From positions 109,493-173,492 of the forward strand of contig QCII01000002.1 in assembly GCA_003216775.1 (NCBI GenBank): DNA of 64,000 nucleotides, read 5' to 3'. The position numbers and the translations under genes are program-made. The notes under the pieces were generated by a model. The model made no database searches. It saw nothing but the letters and a program-made list of their open reading frames with translations, and was not told the DNA's origin. Source of the DNA: Prochlorococcus sp. AG-402-K21. Its GTDB lineage: Bacteria; Cyanobacteriota; Cyanobacteriia; PCC-6307; Cyanobiaceae. The stretch's first letter is position 1. The number at the start of each line of letters is the position of its first letter. Below are positions 48,138 through 63,808 of this stretch, one piece after another.

Positions 48138-51100
48138 CTATTGAGTTAATGTCCTTTTTTTAGTAACAAATTTAAATGCTTCGATTATGTCTCCCTCAAT
48201 CCAAGAAGAAAACTTATCGCAACCAACTCCACATTCAAATCCAGTATTGACTTCTTTTACATCATCTTTAGACCTTTTTAGAGAGTCTAAATTACCCTCA
48301 AAAATTACTTGATCTGATCTAATAATTCTAAGAGAACAGTTGCGCTGTAATTTGCCAGTTTGTATATAACAGCCTGCAATAGCTCCTTTGCCTACTGCAA
48401 ATGTTGCTCGAACTTCGGCTTTACCTAATGACTCTTCCACAAGATCGGGTTCAAGTAAACCTTCCATCGCTAACTGAATATCTTCTAAGAGTTTATAAAT
48501 TACCTCATATTCTCTTATATCAACATTATTTGCATCAGCTGCTCTTTTTGCTCCAGACGCTAATGAGGTGTTAAAACCAATAATTACTGATCCTGATGCA
48601 GCTGCAAGATCTATATCTGTTTCAGTTATTTCTCCTGGAGCAGAGAAAAGAACTCTTACTTGTACTTCATTTTTAGGTAATTGTTCTAGTGATCCCAATA
48701 TCGCTTCAACACTACCTTGAACATCAGCTTTAAGAATTAAGTTTAACTCTTTTAATTCCCCATCATTTGCTTGAGTTGATAAAGATGATAGGCTCACTCT
48801 TCTAGAGGCCATTTGCTGAGCTAGTTTCGTAGCTCTATCATTAGTGGCTCTGTCTCCGACTATCGCTCGAGCAGTTTTTTCGTCGGAGTAGACTTCAAAT
48901 TCATCTCCTGCTGTTGGTACTTCACTAAATCCCAATGCTTCAACTGGAAATGATGGTCCTGCTTCTTTGATTCTATTGCCATGCTCATCAACCATAGCTC
49001 TAATTTTCCCGAGGACTGAACCTGCAGCCAACACATCACCAGATTTTAAAGTACCATTTTGTACTAATAATGTAGCTACAGGACCTTTTGCTTTATCTAA
49101 GTGGGCTTCAATTACTGTACCTTTGGCAGATCTATCAGGGTTAGCTTGTAGATCTTCAACTTCTGAAACTAATAAAATCATTTCGAGTAATTTATCGATA
49201 TTTTGTTTTTTAATTGCACTTACTGGTACCATCACTATGTCTCCTCCCCAATCTTCAGCAATTAAATCTTTTTCAGATAGTTCCTGTTTAACTCTTTCTG
49301 GAGATGCCCCTTCTTTATCAATTTTATTTATTGCAACAACAATTGGTACTTTTGCAGCTCTTGCATGACTAATGGCCTCAATTGTTTGAGGTCGACAACC
49401 ATCATCTGCAGCTACTACAAGAACAGCTACATCGGTAACTTTTGTACCCCTTGCTCTCATTGCCGTAAAGGCTTCATGACCAGGGGTATCAAGAAAAGTT
49501 AATTTTCTCTTTTTAGATTCATGTTCGAATTCAACTTGATAAGCTCCTATATGTTGAGTTATCCCTCCTGCTTCTCCTGAAGCTACTCTGGATTCTCTAA
49601 TGGAATCTAAAAGACTAGTTTTGCCATGATCTACATGCCCCATGACTGTAATAACAGGTGGCCTTTTTATAAGACTATCAATATCATCAGATTCAATCAT
49701 ATCTACTGTTTTCTCAGCAGCTTCTTGAATATCATCTTGTAAAACAGGTACTCCAAATTCTTCTGCAACTGTTTCAATAGTTGCAAGATCAAGTGATTGA
49801 GTTACAGTTGCCGTTATTCCTTTAAAGAAAAGTGATTTGATTATTTCAGAACTTTCAAGACTTAATTTATCTGCTAACTCTTGAACTGTTAAATTATCTT
49901 CAGGAATAATTATCATCTCAGGTCTTACTTGTTTTGCCTCTTTTGCAGCTTTCAATTCCATAGCTCTTCTTTTTTGTCTTTGTCTGGTAGTCTCTTTTTT
50001 CTTCTTAAATTGTTTTTGTTTTATAGATTTTTGAGATTTATTTTCATCAGACTTTTCTTTCTTTGGACGCGCCAAACTTGCTGATAATATTGATATTTTT
50101 TCACCTGAGTATCCACTGGTCTCAGATGTCAATGAATCATCATTCTCCCCTATAATATGAACCTTCTGTCTTTGCTTCTGGGGATTTTTATTTCTTAATG
50201 CTTCAAGTTTTGCACTATCATCCCAATCTGTTCTTCCTGGTTTTTTTGAATTATTTGAAAAAGTTCTATTCTGTGGTTTTTTGGAACTCGGAGCAGCATT
50301 TGGACGAACATTAGGAGCTTTTACCTTCTGTTTTGGTGATTCAATATTTTGTTTTTCGTTTTTCTTTAAACCTTGCTTGTCTTTATCAGATTTATTAGTT
50401 TTTTGAAGTTGCAACAGTTCACTAGGTGCTACTGGTTTCCTAATCCCTGAGGACTTTTGAGCATTAAATTTAGAACCAGGCCTATTAAATTGAGACTGTT
50501 TAACAGAACTTCCTTGTGTGAAATTCCCACCAGGCCTGTTGGGAGTACCGCTTCTATTCGAATAACCAGACCTATTGGGAGAACCAGGTCTGGTTGAAGT
50601 ACCGCTTCTATTCGAATAGCCAGGTCTATTGGGAGAACCAGGCCTGTTTGGATAACCAGGCCTGTTGGGAGTACCGCTTCTATTTGAATAACCAGACCTA
50701 TTGGGAGAACCAGGTCTATTGGGAGCGCCAGGTCTGTTGGGAGTGCCAGGTTTGTTGGGGATGGATTGTTTTAAAGAAACGTTTTGGTTGTTATTATTTT
50801 GTTTATTAGGGTTTATTTTTGGATCATCTCTTCTAATTGGGGCGCCTACTAGTTCAGGAGTATTTTTTCTTTTATTAAAATTTCTTGAATTAGAGTTGAT
50901 ACCATTTTGATCAGATTTCTCTGATAGTTGTCTTCTGCCTAAAGAGTTGTTGATGTTCTTTTTTGATTCATTAGATTCAGAATTATTAGTTAAATTTTTA
51001 GGCTTTTCAATTAGTTGAATAGGTGGTTTTGCCAGGTTTTTGATAGGTGAATTTTTGTTATTAGAGAAAGTTTGTTTATCTTGGTTAGAGTTTTGTGGTG

Positions 51101-51542
51101 ATATATTTTTAAAGTTCTGATTTCGAAGATTTGATTGAGATTGTGTACTGTTAACAATGTTAGGTTTGATCGGATTTTTAGGTTGATTAGCATTCGTTTT
51201 TCGACTATCAGGCTTATTTAGAGGTTTTATCAATAACGGTTTTTTGTTTGGATCGTCTTTGAGGGATTTTCCTTCTTTAGAAAAGATGACAGGTGGTTGA
51301 TTGCCTATGTTTTGATTGAAAGTTTCTTTTTTGACAGAAGGTTTATTAATGGAAACTATTTTTTTATCTGAAGTTTTGTTATTAATGAGATTTTTAATTT
51401 TTTTTGCATCTTCTGCAGAAATAGAACTACTATGGCTTTTTACTGAAATTGAAAGTTTTTGGGCAGCGTCCAATATATCCTTATTTTCCAGATTTAAGTC
51501 TCTGGAAAGTTCGTAAATTCTGATTTTATCGCTGATAGTCAT
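48138..51542 (-). CDS. infB: Translation initiation factor IF-2
   Basis: IF2 brings initiator tRNA to the ribosome. The 1134-residue protein has a very long N-terminal region, Asn/Lys/Ser/Pro-rich, including 13 hexapeptide repeats of the type PNRPGx (about residues 262-340). The IF2 N-domain ([26 protein letters not shown]) precedes the GTPase: [19 protein letters not shown] (near residue 633), [15 protein letters not shown] and NKIDK. The C-terminal domains include [19 protein letters not shown]. It is in the rimP-nusA-ylxR-infB cluster on the minus strand. Confidence 0.98.
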   Translation of the reverse strand: MTISDKIRIYELSRDLNLENKDILDAAQKLSISVKSHSSSISAEDAKKIKNLINNKTSDKKIVSINKPSVKKETFNQNIGNQPPVIFSKEGKSLKDDPNKKPLLIKPLNKPDSRKTNANQPKNPIKPNIVNSTQSQSNLRNQNFKNISPQNSNQDKQTFSNNKNSPIKNLAKPPIQLIEKPKNLTNNSESNESKKNINNSLGRRQLSEKSDQNGINSNSRNFNKRKNTPELVGAPIRRDDPKINPNKQNNNNQNVSLKQSIPNKPGTPNRPGAPNRPGSPNRSGYSNRSGTPNRPGYPNRPGSPNRPGYSNRSGTSTRPGSPNRSGYSNRSGTPNRPGGNFTQGSSVKQSQFNRPGSKFNAQKSSGIRKPVAPSELLQLQKTNKSDKDKQGLKKNEKQNIESPKQKVKAPNVRPNAAPSSKKPQNRTFSNNSKKPGRTDWDDSAKLEALRNKNPQKQRQKVHIIGENDDSLTSETSGYSGEKISILSASLARPKKEKSDENKSQKSIKQKQFKKKKETTRQRQKRRAMELKAAKEAKQVRPEMIIIPEDNLTVQELADKLSLESSEIIKSLFFKGITATVTQSLDLATIETVAEEFGVPVLQDDIQEAAEKTVDMIESDDIDSLIKRPPVITVMGHVDHGKTSLLDSIRESRVASGEAGGITQHIGAYQVEFEHESKKRKLTFLDTPGHEAFTAMRARGTKVTDVAVLVVAADDGCRPQTIEAISHARAAKVPIVVAINKIDKEGASPERVKQELSEKDLIAEDWGGDIVMVPVSAIKKQNIDKLLEMILLVSEVEDLQANPDRSAKGTVIEAHLDKAKGPVATLLVQNGTLKSGDVLAAGSVLGKIRAMVDEHGNRIKEAGPSFPVEALGFSEVPTAGDEFEVYSDEKTARAIVGDRATNDRATKLAQQMASRRVSLSSLSTQANDGELKELNLILKADVQGSVEAILGSLEQLPKNEVQVRVLFSAPGEITETDIDLAAASGSVIIGFNTSLASGAKRAADANNVDIREYEVIYKLLEDIQLAMEGLLEPDLVEESLGKAEVRATFAVGKGAIAGCYIQTGKLQRNCSLRIIRSDQVIFEGNLDSLKRSKDDVKEVNTGFECGVGCDKFSSWIEGDIIEAFKFVTKKRTLTQ
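50524..50757 (-). repeat. 13-unit hexapeptide (18-nt) tandem repeat inside infB
   Basis: About 234 bases encode 13 consecutive six-residue units: [79 protein letters not shown] higher-order block ([15 protein letters not shown]) recurs, indicating recent unequal duplication. Boundaries are accurate to a few bases. Confidence 0.88.
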
Positions 51543-51586
51543 TTAATCTGATTTTTACGCTTTTAAAATTAAAGATTTTAATTTAA

Positions 51587-51868
51587 TTATATTCCCTTAT
51601 TGGAATAGTCATTATAGCTTGCAATTTCTTTTTCAAAAATATCAAAAAATTCCGGATTTAAATTTGTTTTTAAAGCTTTTTGAATCTTTTTTTTGATTTT
51701 GGAATCCAAATAACATTTTTTTGACTTGCAAATGTAAGCTGAACGCCCCATACCTTTTTGAAACACTATGCCTTGCTTTTGATCTTTGGTAATCTTTATA
51801 AGATTTTTCCTGTCATATGGTTTCCTGCATGAAATGCACATACGCATAACAGGGGTTTGTAGTGTCAC
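51587..51868 (-). CDS. ylxR: YlxR (DUF448) family protein
   Basis: This 93-residue protein has the YlxR core: MRMCISCRKPYDRKNLIKI, then GMGRSAYICKSKKCYLDSKIKKKIQKAL. YlxR proteins fold as small RNA-binding-like domains; a role in controlling expression or RNase P has been reported in other bacteria. The start is a GTG whose bases overlap the nusA stop (GTGA), implying translational coupling. It lies between nusA and infB, the usual place. Confidence 0.88.
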   Translation of the reverse strand: MTLQTPVMRMCISCRKPYDRKNLIKITKDQKQGIVFQKGMGRSAYICKSKKCYLDSKIKKKIQKALKTNLNPEFFDIFEKEIASYNDYSNKGI

Positions 51869-53268
51869 CGTGTTCTCTCCTCTTTAGCAGAAATTTCATT
51901 ATCTTGAACTGTCTCTGATTGATCATTACCAAGAGAGGATTCTTCTTCGTATTGTTCTTCTCCATATTCTTGATTATCCTCAGGAAGGGGATAAAGTTCC
52001 CTTAATCTTGCGTCCTCTGCGGCTCGCTCAGCTTGCTCTGCTTCTAATCTTAGTTCGGCTTCTCGCTGGAGGTTCTCTTCATCTTCCCTTTGAATGATTA
52101 ATTCAGAGACTGCTGCATCCTCTGCTTCTTGATCATATTCATGAGAGTTTTTAACATCAATTTTCCAGCCAGTTAATCTTGCTGCGAGTCTGACATTTTG
52201 CCCTTCCCTACCAATTGCAAGACTCAACTGGTCAGGTGGAACCAAAACATGCGCATGTTGACCTTCAGGGTCAACTAATCTTACTAAATCAACTTTGGCA
52301 GGACTTAAAGAATTTAAGATGTATTGTATTGGATCTGATGACCATTTTATGACATCAATTTTTTCGCCTCTTAATTCATTAACTACTTGTTGAATTCTTG
52401 CCCCTCTAGCTCCAATACAAGCACCAACAGGATCAACTTCTTTTTCGACACTATCAACAGCTACTTTTGTTCTCGGCCCAACTGCTCTTGAGGGAGGGTT
52501 CGCTTCTCTTGAAACAGCGACAATTTTTACGGTGCCTTCTTGAATTTCTGGAACCTCATTTTCAAATAAATAAACCACTAAACCAGCATTGGCTCTACTT
52601 ACAAAAAGTTGTGGCCCTTTCCTAGCAATTTCGCTAACTTCTTTTAAAAAAACTTTGAAAGTTGCATTTGCTCGGTAATTATCATTTGGCAATTGATCCC
52701 TTTTGGGAAGCTCAGCCTCTACTTCAGGTCTGCCAATACCCGAACTTACCCCCATAATTACTGATTGTCTTTCAAATCTTATAACTCTTGCAGTTAAAAC
52801 AGGATCCTCTAAGTCTGCAAATTCCTCCTGAATCATTTTGCGTTGTTGATCTCTTAATTTCTGGGCTAAAACTTGTTTTGTTGTTGAAGCAGCCATTCGC
52901 CCAAAGTCTTCTTTTTCTGGAGTAACGTCTAAAACAACTGTGTCACCTATTTGGGCATCATCAGCTACTTGCTTAACTTCTTGAAGAGATATTTGATGAT
53001 CCTCACTCTCAACTTCATCAACAATTATTTTACTAGATAATATTCTGTAACCCTCTTCATCAAGATCTAACCCAACATCAAAATTACTAAAATATTCTTC
53101 ATCAAATGGATCTGAGTTAATTCCGATATAAAAAGTTTTTCTATATTTTTCGTATCCTTTTAATAAAGCTTCGCGCAAGGCCGCTTCCACAACATTAGGA
53201 GGTAACTTTTTTTCCTCACTAATATCATCAATAAGATTGTTTAATCCGGGGAGAATAACTAATGCCAT
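51865..53268 (-). CDS. nusA: Transcription termination/antitermination factor NusA
   Basis: NusA binds RNA polymerase and RNA to control pausing. The 467-residue protein has an N-terminal domain with [11 protein letters not shown], an S1 domain, and two KH domains ([28 protein letters not shown] and [23 protein letters not shown]). The C-terminal 80 residues are Glu-rich ([15 protein letters not shown] onward) and lack the acidic repeats of E. coli NusA. It overlaps ylxR by four bases and follows rimP. Confidence 0.97.
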   Translation of the reverse strand: MALVILPGLNNLIDDISEEKKLPPNVVEAALREALLKGYEKYRKTFYIGINSDPFDEEYFSNFDVGLDLDEEGYRILSSKIIVDEVESEDHQISLQEVKQVADDAQIGDTVVLDVTPEKEDFGRMAASTTKQVLAQKLRDQQRKMIQEEFADLEDPVLTARVIRFERQSVIMGVSSGIGRPEVEAELPKRDQLPNDNYRANATFKVFLKEVSEIARKGPQLFVSRANAGLVVYLFENEVPEIQEGTVKIVAVSREANPPSRAVGPRTKVAVDSVEKEVDPVGACIGARGARIQQVVNELRGEKIDVIKWSSDPIQYILNSLSPAKVDLVRLVDPEGQHAHVLVPPDQLSLAIGREGQNVRLAARLTGWKIDVKNSHEYDQEAEDAAVSELIIQREDEENLQREAELRLEAEQAERAAEDARLRELYPLPEDNQEYGEEQYEEESSLGNDQSETVQDNEISAKEERTR

Positions 53269-53304
53269 CTATGATGGGGTAATTGGATAATGGTTGAAAA
53301 ATAA

Positions 53305-53772
53305 TTAATCTTTAATTGTAGAAAGACTAATCCTAAGTACTTCATCAAAGGGGATTTTTTTAATCTTACCTTTTATGTTAATGGCTAAAAAATCATTAGA
53401 CTTTTCATAAAGTAAACCATCCAGAAATTTTATTTTTGAATTCTTTTGGTTTAACTCAACATTAACTGGAAAACCCTTAAAAGTTTTGAAGTCCCTCTCT
53501 GAGGTTAATTCATCACTGACCCCTTGACTACTTATTTCTAACACATATGAACAATTTAAAAGATTTGATTTTTCTATTTCTTCAGACGCAGGAGTATTAA
53601 ATTGCGCACAATCATCTAATGTGATGTCATTTCCATCACTCTTTTTTATCGTAATAACTATTTTAATTGGATTATGATTGGTTTCTAAGTTTAAATTGCA
53701 GATTTCGAAATCCCATTCACTGGCAATTTTTCTTAAGAGAATTTCCAGTTTAATTTTGTTTTCTTTATTCAA
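53305..53772 (-). CDS. rimP: Ribosome maturation factor RimP
   Basis: RimP helps mature the 30S subunit. The 155-residue protein shows [57 protein letters not shown], which corresponds to the family YxLEVSSPG..RPL segment in divergent form. Its place upstream of nusA supports the call. It is divergent from the HtrA gene. Confidence 0.88.
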   Translation of the reverse strand: MNKENKIKLEILLRKIASEWDFEICNLNLETNHNPIKIVITIKKSDGNDITLDDCAQFNTPASEEIEKSNLLNCSYVLEISSQGVSDELTSERDFKTFKGFPVNVELNQKNSKIKFLDGLLYEKSNDFLAINIKGKIKKIPFDEVLRISLSTIKD

Positions 53773-53929
53773 GTTAAGTTACATAAATTTATCTAAAATT
53801 ATTGTCACATATCAAAAAGTTTTTATTTTAGAAAATTCAAAAAATTTTATTTTATGGATGTAAACAAAAAGACAACGAAAATATATTTCTTCAGGTAGAT
53901 TTTAGTTAAATATAGAAGTTATTCAATAA

Positions 53930-55060
<1,131 letters not shown>

Positions 55061-55105
55061 ATCACCCATTGAAATTTAATAATCTATAAATTAGGAAAAA
55101 AGATT

Positions 55106-55819
55106 TTGGATTTACAAACTCAAATGAAACAAATAGTTGCCAATGCAGCTATTAATGAAGTAAAGAATGACATGATACTAGGATTGGGATCTGGTTCAAC
55201 AGCAGCGCTTATGATAAAAAGTCTGGCTCATGAAATCAGTTCTGGAAAATTGAAAAATATAAGAGGTGTTGCAACTTCTTTTCAGTCAGAAGTCTTAGCT
55301 CTTGAACTTAATATCCCACTTATTGATTTAGCTTCAGTTTCTCAAATTGATTTAGCTATTGATGGAGCAGATGAAGTTGATCCAGGATTTCAATTAATAA
55401 AAGGAGGAGGAGCCTGCCATGTTAGAGAAAAATTAGTCGCATCTAAAGCTGATCAATTATTAATTGTTGTTGACCAAACTAAACTGGTTCAAAATTTAAA
55501 TCATTCTTTCCCTTTACCAGTAGAAGTTTTACCAAATGCTTGGAAGCAAGTTCAAGAAGTGATTTCAGAAATGAATGCAAGTTCTTCTTTAAGAATGGCT
55601 AAAAAAAAGGCAGGTCCAGTTGTGACTGATCAGGGAAACTTAATATTAGACGTATTGTTTAATTCTGGTATTGAAAATCCAAAAAATATCGAAATGATTA
55701 TTAATAATATTCCTGGTGTATTAGAAAATGGATTATTTGTCGATCTTGTAGACAAGGTATTAGTTGGTAAAGTTGAAAACAATATTCCAGTTGTTTATTC
55801 TCCTTCAAAAGTTGTCTAA
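55106..55819 (+). CDS. rpiA: Ribose-5-phosphate isomerase A
   Basis: RpiA interconverts ribose-5-phosphate and ribulose-5-phosphate in the Calvin and pentose phosphate pathways. The 237-residue protein has [15 protein letters not shown] (phosphate loop), [34 protein letters not shown] and an NPGN-less but typical C-terminus. The start is TTG. Its stop interleaves with that of convergent hisD by four bases. Confidence 0.96.
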   Translation: MDLQTQMKQIVANAAINEVKNDMILGLGSGSTAALMIKSLAHEISSGKLKNIRGVATSFQSEVLALELNIPLIDLASVSQIDLAIDGADEVDPGFQLIKGGGACHVREKLVASKADQLLIVVDQTKLVQNLNHSFPLPVEVLPNAWKQVQEVISEMNASSSLRMAKKKAGPVVTDQGNLILDVLFNSGIENPKNIEMIINNIPGVLENGLFVDLVDKVLVGKVENNIPVVYSPSKVV

Positions 55820-57102
55820 TCTTTTAAGCGTATTTGTATTGAATTAGCATGACTATGTAAGCCCTCACTTTTAGCAAGATTAATAATATCAAGACTGTTA
55901 AGCTTTAAACTTTTTTCGCTAAACTCTATTATTGAAGTATTTTTCATAAAAGTTTCAACTCCTAAAGAACCGCTAAATCTGGAGTTGCCTGATGTCGGTA
56001 AAGTATGATTTGGTCCAGCAAGATAATCTCCTACAGCTTCTGGGGTCCATTTCCCCAAAAATATTGCTCCTGCATTCTCTATACCTTCAAGGATCTTTTT
56101 ATCCTCAAAAGCTATAATTTCCAAGTGCTCCGGAGCAAATTCATTGCTTAGTTCGATACATGATTCATGATTTTCGCAAATAACAATTAATCCCCAATTT
56201 TCTATTGATTGCATGCAAATTTCTCTCCTTGGATGATCATCTATTTTTTTATAAAGATCTTCTAAAACTTCTTTAGCCTGATCCTTTGATGTAGTTAGCA
56301 GTATTGAAGAAGCCAAAGGATCATGTTCTGCTTGTGCTAGTAAATCAGATGCTATGTGTGTACTTTGAGCTGTTTCATCAGCAATAATTAATATTTCACT
56401 TGGACCAGCTAAGGAGTCAATTCCTGTAGAGCCATAAATTTGTTTTTTGGCAGTAGTTACGTAGATATTTCCTGGACCTGAAATCACATCAACTTTATTG
56501 ATTTGATTTGTGCCAAACGCTAAAGCACCAATTGCTTGAGCTCCTCCAATTCTAAAAACTTTATTAATTCCCGACAAATGAGCTGCAGCTAAAACAGTTT
56601 TATTTATTCTCCCTTCTTTATTTCCAGGAGATACCATTATAATTTCCTCTACTCCAGCTACTTTTGCGGGTATAGCATTCATTAAGACAGTACTAGGATA
56701 CGAAGCTCTACCTCCAGGGATGTAAATACCTGCATTTTTTACGGGTCTCCATCGCCTTTGGACTTTATCACCATGTTCACCCTCTATAGAAAAAGATGAT
56801 GGAATTTCTTTTTTATGGAATTCTTTAATTCTTTTATGGGCCACCTCAAGTGAGCCTTTTAAATTGCTATCAAGTTCATCCCATGCATCTCTTAAATCAC
56901 TTGCTTTTACTTGCATAGGTTTAGGATTAAAACCATCAAATTTTTTGGTATATTTTTCTACGGCTATGTCGCCATAAGTTTTTACCTCTTGAAGAATTTC
57001 TTCAACAATTACATTAATCTTGTTGTTGTTTTCTGAATTAGTTCGGGTAGAAATCCTTTTTAATTCTTTGATAGCATCTTTTTTATTTTTTATGATCTTC
57101 AT
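55816..57102 (-). CDS. hisD: Histidinol dehydrogenase
   Basis: HisD oxidises histidinol to histidine in two steps using NAD. The 428-residue protein shows [61 protein letters not shown], and the metal-site QAEHDP and APEHLEII segments with [15 protein letters not shown]. It is divergent from rpsT. Confidence 0.97.
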   Translation of the reverse strand: MKIIKNKKDAIKELKRISTRTNSENNNKINVIVEEILQEVKTYGDIAVEKYTKKFDGFNPKPMQVKASDLRDAWDELDSNLKGSLEVAHKRIKEFHKKEIPSSFSIEGEHGDKVQRRWRPVKNAGIYIPGGRASYPSTVLMNAIPAKVAGVEEIIMVSPGNKEGRINKTVLAAAHLSGINKVFRIGGAQAIGALAFGTNQINKVDVISGPGNIYVTTAKKQIYGSTGIDSLAGPSEILIIADETAQSTHIASDLLAQAEHDPLASSILLTTSKDQAKEVLEDLYKKIDDHPRREICMQSIENWGLIVICENHESCIELSNEFAPEHLEIIAFEDKKILEGIENAGAIFLGKWTPEAVGDYLAGPNHTLPTSGNSRFSGSLGVETFMKNTSIIEFSEKSLKLNSLDIINLAKSEGLHSHANSIQIRLKD

Positions 57103-57167
57103 ATTCTTAATTTTTCAAAATTAAAGGCTCAAAACCCAATTTAGTTATATTCTAAAATTATATATGA

Positions 57168-57197
57168 TTGATTAGTAGTCATTTTATTTGTTATGAT
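57168..57197 (+). promoter_or_regulatory. Candidate promoter of rpsT
   Basis: TTGATT (57168-57173) and TATGAT (57192-57197) are separated by 18 bases in the divergent hisD/rpsT gap. Transcription would begin about 20 bases before the GTG start. It is one of the better sigma-70-like pairs in the window, judged by eye. Confidence 0.4.
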
Positions 57198-57223
57198 GAT
57201 GGTCTTCTTAATATGTACACTCT

Positions 57224-57517
57224 GTGGCCAATAACAAATCAGCAAAAAAGAGAATACAAATTGCCGAAAGGAATCGTCTAATAAATAAATCATACAAATC
57301 AACAGTTAGGACTTTGACTAAAAAAACTCTAGAAAATTGCGAAAAATATAAAAAAGACCCTAATGAGGATAATGAAAATTCAATTAAAACAAGTCTTAAT
57401 AAGGCCTTTAGCTTTATTGATAAAGCAGTTAAAAAAAATATACTTCACAAAAATAACGGTGCTAATAAAAAATCAAAAATTAACAATTTTGTAAAAACCA
57501 CTCTCACCGCTAAGTAA
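57224..57517 (+). CDS. rpsT: 30S ribosomal protein S20
   Basis: S20, 97 residues, is a helical protein at the base of the small subunit. The start is GTG, giving MANNKSAKKRIQIAERNRLINKSYKS, the typical N-terminus. The middle contains NKAFSFIDKAVKKNILHKNNGANKKSKI, matching the family helix. tatD follows after 18 bases, as in other picocyanobacteria. Confidence 0.96.
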   Translation: MANNKSAKKRIQIAERNRLINKSYKSTVRTLTKKTLENCEKYKKDPNEDNENSIKTSLNKAFSFIDKAVKKNILHKNNGANKKSKINNFVKTTLTAK

Positions 57518-57535
57518 AAAAGGTAGAGCATTATT

Positions 57536-58330
57536 ATGAGCGATATTGAACTCATAGACTCTCACTGTCATTTAATATTTGAAAATTTTGATAAGGATCT
57601 TAATGATGTCGTTTTAAGATTGCGTTCTAGGGGTGTTAAAAAATTAGTCCATGCTTGTTGTGAATTAACAGAGATTCCAAAGTTAAAAAAAATATCGAAT
57701 GAATTTCATGAAATTTATTATTCAGTAGGCTTGCATCCGCTAGAAGCAAAAAAATGGGAAAAAAGTTCCAAATCGTACTTAAAAAAATCAGCTCAAGAAG
57801 ATAGAAAAGTTGTGGCTATTGGGGAATTAGGTCTGGATTTTTTTAAAAATGAAAATAAAACTCAGCAAATTAATGCTCTGATTCCACAAATGGAGTTGGC
57901 TTATGAACTTGAATTGCCTGTAATTATTCATTGTAGAGATGCTGCAAATGAAATGATCGAGATTTGTAATGACCTTTCTAAAAAAGGTAAATGCCCTAAA
58001 GGTGTACTTCATTGTTGGACAGGAACCCCAAAAGAAATGAATCAATTCCTGGATCTTGGTTTTTATATCAGTTTTAGTGGAATAGTGACTTTCCCAAAAG
58101 CATATGAAATACATGAATGTGCAAAGATAGTCCCTAATGATAAATACTTAATTGAAACTGACTCACCCTTTTTAGCCCCTGTTCCTCACAGAGGTAAAAG
58201 AAATGAACCTGCATTTGTTAAAAATGTTGCCAATTTTATGGCAGATTTAAGATCTACAGAACTAATTACAATTGCGAAAGAGTCATCCAAGAATGCTGAA
58301 GATTTGTTTAAATTTGACTTGTTAAATTGA
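57536..58330 (+). CDS. tatD: TatD family metal-dependent deoxyribonuclease
   Basis: This 264-residue protein has the TatD metal motifs LIDSHCHLIFENFDKDL, VAIGELGLDFFK, IIHCRDAANEM, LHCWTGTPKEM, and LIETDSPFLAPVPHRGKRNEPAFV. The family contains nucleases that act on DNA or RNA 3' ends. It is not tied to the Tat export genes here. It lies between rpsT and rpoB. Confidence 0.94.
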   Translation: MSDIELIDSHCHLIFENFDKDLNDVVLRLRSRGVKKLVHACCELTEIPKLKKISNEFHEIYYSVGLHPLEAKKWEKSSKSYLKKSAQEDRKVVAIGELGLDFFKNENKTQQINALIPQMELAYELELPVIIHCRDAANEMIEICNDLSKKGKCPKGVLHCWTGTPKEMNQFLDLGFYISFSGIVTFPKAYEIHECAKIVPNDKYLIETDSPFLAPVPHRGKRNEPAFVKNVANFMADLRSTELITIAKESSKNAEDLFKFDLLN

Positions 58331-58567
58331 CACAGAAGCTGTTAAAATAAGGAATTACTGGAAATTTTTCTCAATTATTAAGTTTTAACTTTGTTAGTTT
58401 GTGGTTTCCCCCTCCATAAAGCTCAATTTTTTATTTTTATAAAAAATTATTTTTTGTTGAATTCGAGATTTAATTATCGATTTCAGATTGAAAGAAAAGT
58501 TAAACAACTATATTTTGGGTAAATTAAAAGTAAATAATAAATCTCACATAACCTCAGGTTTCCTTGG

Positions 58568-61500
58568 ATGAGCAGTAGCGCTTTACAGGTAGCAAAAACA
58601 GCTACTTATCTACCAGATTTAGTTGAAGTACAAAGAGCAAGTTTTAAATGGTTTTTGGAAAAAGGTTTAATAGAGGAATTACAAAACTTTTCTCCCATTT
58701 CTGATTACACAGGTAAATTAGAATTACATTTTATCGGTGAGGAGTATAGGTTAAAAAGACCTAGACATAGTGTTGAGGAAGCAAAAAGAAGAGATGCAAC
58801 ATTTGCCTCTCAAATGTACGTAACTTGCAGGTTGATAAATAAAGAGACAGGAGAAATTAAAGAGCAAGAAGTATTTATTGGAGAATTACCATTAATGACT
58901 GAAAGAGGAACTTTTATCATTAATGGTGCAGAAAGAGTAATTGTAAATCAAATTGTTCGAAGTCCTGGAGTTTACTTTAAGGATGAACTAGATAAAAATG
59001 GTCGAAGAACTTACAATGCGAGCGTCATTCCAAATAGAGGTGCATGGCTAAAATTCGAGACTGACAAAAATAATCTACTTTATGTAAGAGTTGATAAAAC
59101 TAGAAAAATTAATGCTCATGTTCTTATGAGAGCAATGGGTCTTACTGATAATGATGTCATAGACAAACTTAGACATCCTGAGTTTTATCGAAAATCAATT
59201 GATTCAGCCAATGATGATGGTATAAATTCGGAAGATCAGGCCTTACTTGAACTCTATAAGAAGTTGCGACCTGGCGAACCTCCCTCTGTTTCTGGTGGAC
59301 AACAGCTATTACACAGCAGATTTTTTGATCCTAAAAGATATGATTTAGGCCGAGTTGGCAGATATAAGATAAATAAAAAATTAAGACTTACTGTACCTGA
59401 TCATGTGAGAACTCTTACCCATGAGGATGTTCTTTCTTCTATTGACTATCTTATTAATCTAGAACTGGATATTGGTGGTGCTAGTTTGGATGATATTGAC
59501 CATCTTGGTAATCGTAGGGTTAGGTCTGTAGGAGAACTTCTCCAAAATCAAGTAAGGGTTGGACTGAATCGTCTTGAAAGAATCATTAAGGAAAGAATGA
59601 CTGTTGGGGAAACCGATTCTCTCACTCCAGCTCAATTAGTCAATCCTAAACCATTGGTTGCAGCTATAAAGGAGTTTTTTGGCTCCAGTCAATTAAGTCA
59701 ATTTATGGATCAAACAAATCCTTTGGCTGAATTAACACACAAGAGAAGAATCTCGGCTCTTGGTCCTGGAGGTTTAACACGAGAAAGAGCAGGGTTTGCT
59801 GTAAGAGATATTCATCCTTCACATTATGGAAGATTATGTCCTATCGAGACTCCTGAAGGTCCTAATGCTGGACTTATTAACTCTTTAGCTACCCATGCAA
59901 GAGTTAACGAGTATGGGTTTATTGAAACTCCTTTTTGGGAAGTTAATGACGGCAGGGTTAAAAAAGAAGGTGAGCCTGTTTATCTTTCCGCTGATTTAGA
60001 AGATGAGTGTAGAGTTGCCCCGGGAGATGTAGCAACCGATAAGGATGGAAATATACTTGCAAACCTTATACCAGTAAGATATCGCCAAGATTTTGAAAAA
60101 GTACCTCCTCATCAAGTTGATTATGTTCAGCTTTCGCCCGTGCAAGTCATTTCAGTTGCGACTTCATTAATTCCTTTTTTGGAACATGATGATGCAAATA
60201 GAGCTTTAATGGGATCGAATATGCAACGCCAAGCCGTTCCTTTGCTTAGACCGGAGCGTCCTTTAGTTGGTACAGGTCTAGAATCTCAAGTTGCTAGAGA
60301 TTCTGGGATGGTTCCAATAACTAAAGTTAACGGAACTGTATCTTATGTAGACGCTAATGAGATTGTTGTTCAAGATGATCAAGGTAATGAACATTTTCAT
60401 TATCTTCAAAAATATCAAAGATCAAATCAAGATACCTGCCTTAATCAAAGACCCATAGTCAAAATTGGAGATCAAGTTATATCCGGGCAAGTATTGGCAG
60501 ATGGATCTGCATGCGAAGGAGGGGAAATAGCCCTAGGTCAGAATGTCTTAATTGCATATATGCCATGGGAAGGATATAACTATGAAGATGCAATTCTTGT
60601 AAGTGAGAGGATGGTGACTGATGATTTATATACATCAGTACATATCGAAAAATATGAAATTGAGGCAAGGCAAACAAAGTTAGGACCTGAAGAAATCACA
60701 AGAGAGATTCCTAACATCTCAGAAGATAGCTTAAATAATCTTGATGAGATGGGAATAATAAGGATTGGAGCTTTTGTTGAGAGCGGAGATATTTTAGTAG
60801 GAAAAGTTACTCCAAAAGGGGAATCAGACCAACCACCTGAAGAAAAACTTTTGAGAGCCATTTTCGGTGAAAAGGCAAGGGATGTTAGAGACAACTCCTT
60901 GAGGGTCCCCAAGACAGAAAAGGGGAGGGTTTTGGATGTTCGTATCTACACTAGAGAGCAAGGTGATGAGTTACCTCCTGGCGCCAATATGGTTGTAAGA
61001 GTTTATGTGGCCCAAAGAAGGAAAATACAAGTAGGGGACAAAATGGCTGGAAGACATGGCAATAAAGGAATTATTAGCAGAATCTTACCTAGAGAAGATA
61101 TGCCCTATTTGCCTGATGGAACCCCAGTAGACATAGTTCTTAATCCTCTTGGAGTGCCAAGTAGGATGAATGTTGGTCAAGTTTTTGAATTATTGATGGG
61201 CTGGGCAGCCTCAAACTTAAACTGTAGGGTTAAAGTTGTCCCATTTGATGAAATGTACGGTGCTGAAAAATCACATCAGACTGTTCAAGCTTTTTTAGAG
61301 GAGGCTTCAAAACAACCAGGTAAAGCATGGGTTTACAATCCTGACGATCCTGGAAAGTTATTACTCAAGGATGGAAGAACTGGAGAACCTTTTGATCAGC
61401 CAGTTGCGGTTGGATATTCACACTTCCTTAAATTAGTTCATTTGGTTGATGATAAAATTCATGCCAGATCTACTGGTCCTTACTCTTTGGTTACACAACA

Positions 61501-61861
61501 GCCATTGGGTGGTAAAGCCCAGCAAGGTGGGCAGAGGCTTGGAGAAATGGAAGTTTGGGCTCTTGAAGCTTATGGAGCAGCCTATACTCTTCAAGAATTA
61601 CTAACAGTTAAATCCGATGATATGCAAGGAAGAAATGAAGCTTTAAATGCCATCGTTAAAGGTAAGCCAATTCCTAGACCTGGCACTCCAGAGTCATTTA
61701 AAGTTCTCATGAGAGAATTGCAATCTCTTGGTCTAGATATTGGGGTTTATACAGATGAAGGAAAAGAGGTAGATTTAATGCAAGATGTAAATCCGAGAAG
61801 GAATACTCCATCGAGGCCAACTTACGAATCACTAGGAACCTCTGAATATGAGGAAGATTAA
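58568..61861 (+). CDS. rpoB: RNA polymerase beta subunit
   Basis: The 1097-residue beta subunit is the shorter form usual in cyanobacteria. Visible signatures are [25 protein letters not shown], the rifampicin-site region [64 protein letters not shown], and the end [41 protein letters not shown]. The rifampicin-site residues look wild type. The 237-base gap upstream should hold a promoter; the ATG has no clear Shine-Dalgarno. Confidence 0.99.
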   Translation: MSSSALQVAKTATYLPDLVEVQRASFKWFLEKGLIEELQNFSPISDYTGKLELHFIGEEYRLKRPRHSVEEAKRRDATFASQMYVTCRLINKETGEIKEQEVFIGELPLMTERGTFIINGAERVIVNQIVRSPGVYFKDELDKNGRRTYNASVIPNRGAWLKFETDKNNLLYVRVDKTRKINAHVLMRAMGLTDNDVIDKLRHPEFYRKSIDSANDDGINSEDQALLELYKKLRPGEPPSVSGGQQLLHSRFFDPKRYDLGRVGRYKINKKLRLTVPDHVRTLTHEDVLSSIDYLINLELDIGGASLDDIDHLGNRRVRSVGELLQNQVRVGLNRLERIIKERMTVGETDSLTPAQLVNPKPLVAAIKEFFGSSQLSQFMDQTNPLAELTHKRRISALGPGGLTRERAGFAVRDIHPSHYGRLCPIETPEGPNAGLINSLATHARVNEYGFIETPFWEVNDGRVKKEGEPVYLSADLEDECRVAPGDVATDKDGNILANLIPVRYRQDFEKVPPHQVDYVQLSPVQVISVATSLIPFLEHDDANRALMGSNMQRQAVPLLRPERPLVGTGLESQVARDSGMVPITKVNGTVSYVDANEIVVQDDQGNEHFHYLQKYQRSNQDTCLNQRPIVKIGDQVISGQVLADGSACEGGEIALGQNVLIAYMPWEGYNYEDAILVSERMVTDDLYTSVHIEKYEIEARQTKLGPEEITREIPNISEDSLNNLDEMGIIRIGAFVESGDILVGKVTPKGESDQPPEEKLLRAIFGEKARDVRDNSLRVPKTEKGRVLDVRIYTREQGDELPPGANMVVRVYVAQRRKIQVGDKMAGRHGNKGIISRILPREDMPYLPDGTPVDIVLNPLGVPSRMNVGQVFELLMGWAASNLNCRVKVVPFDEMYGAEKSHQTVQAFLEEASKQPGKAWVYNPDDPGKLLLKDGRTGEPFDQPVAVGYSHFLKLVHLVDDKIHARSTGPYSLVTQQPLGGKAQQGGQRLGEMEVWALEAYGAAYTLQELLTVKSDDMQGRNEALNAIVKGKPIPRPGTPESFKVLMRELQSLGLDIGVYTDEGKEVDLMQDVNPRRNTPSRPTYESLGTSEYEED

Positions 61862-61882
61862 ATACTCTATTAAAACTATTAA

Positions 61883-63802
<1,920 letters not shown>

Positions 63803-63808
63803 TTTTAA

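Noticed and set aside
50524..50757. Regularly spaced repeats resembling a CRISPR array
   Set aside because: The units are contiguous 18-nt coding repeats with no unique spacers, and they encode an in-frame hexapeptide of IF2.
50594..50910. Plus-strand open frames over infB, one with collagen-like GxxG repeats ([13 protein letters not shown])
   Set aside because: They are antisense reflections of the 18-nt repeat in infB; the repeat period keeps several frames open. No ribosome site or family match supports them.
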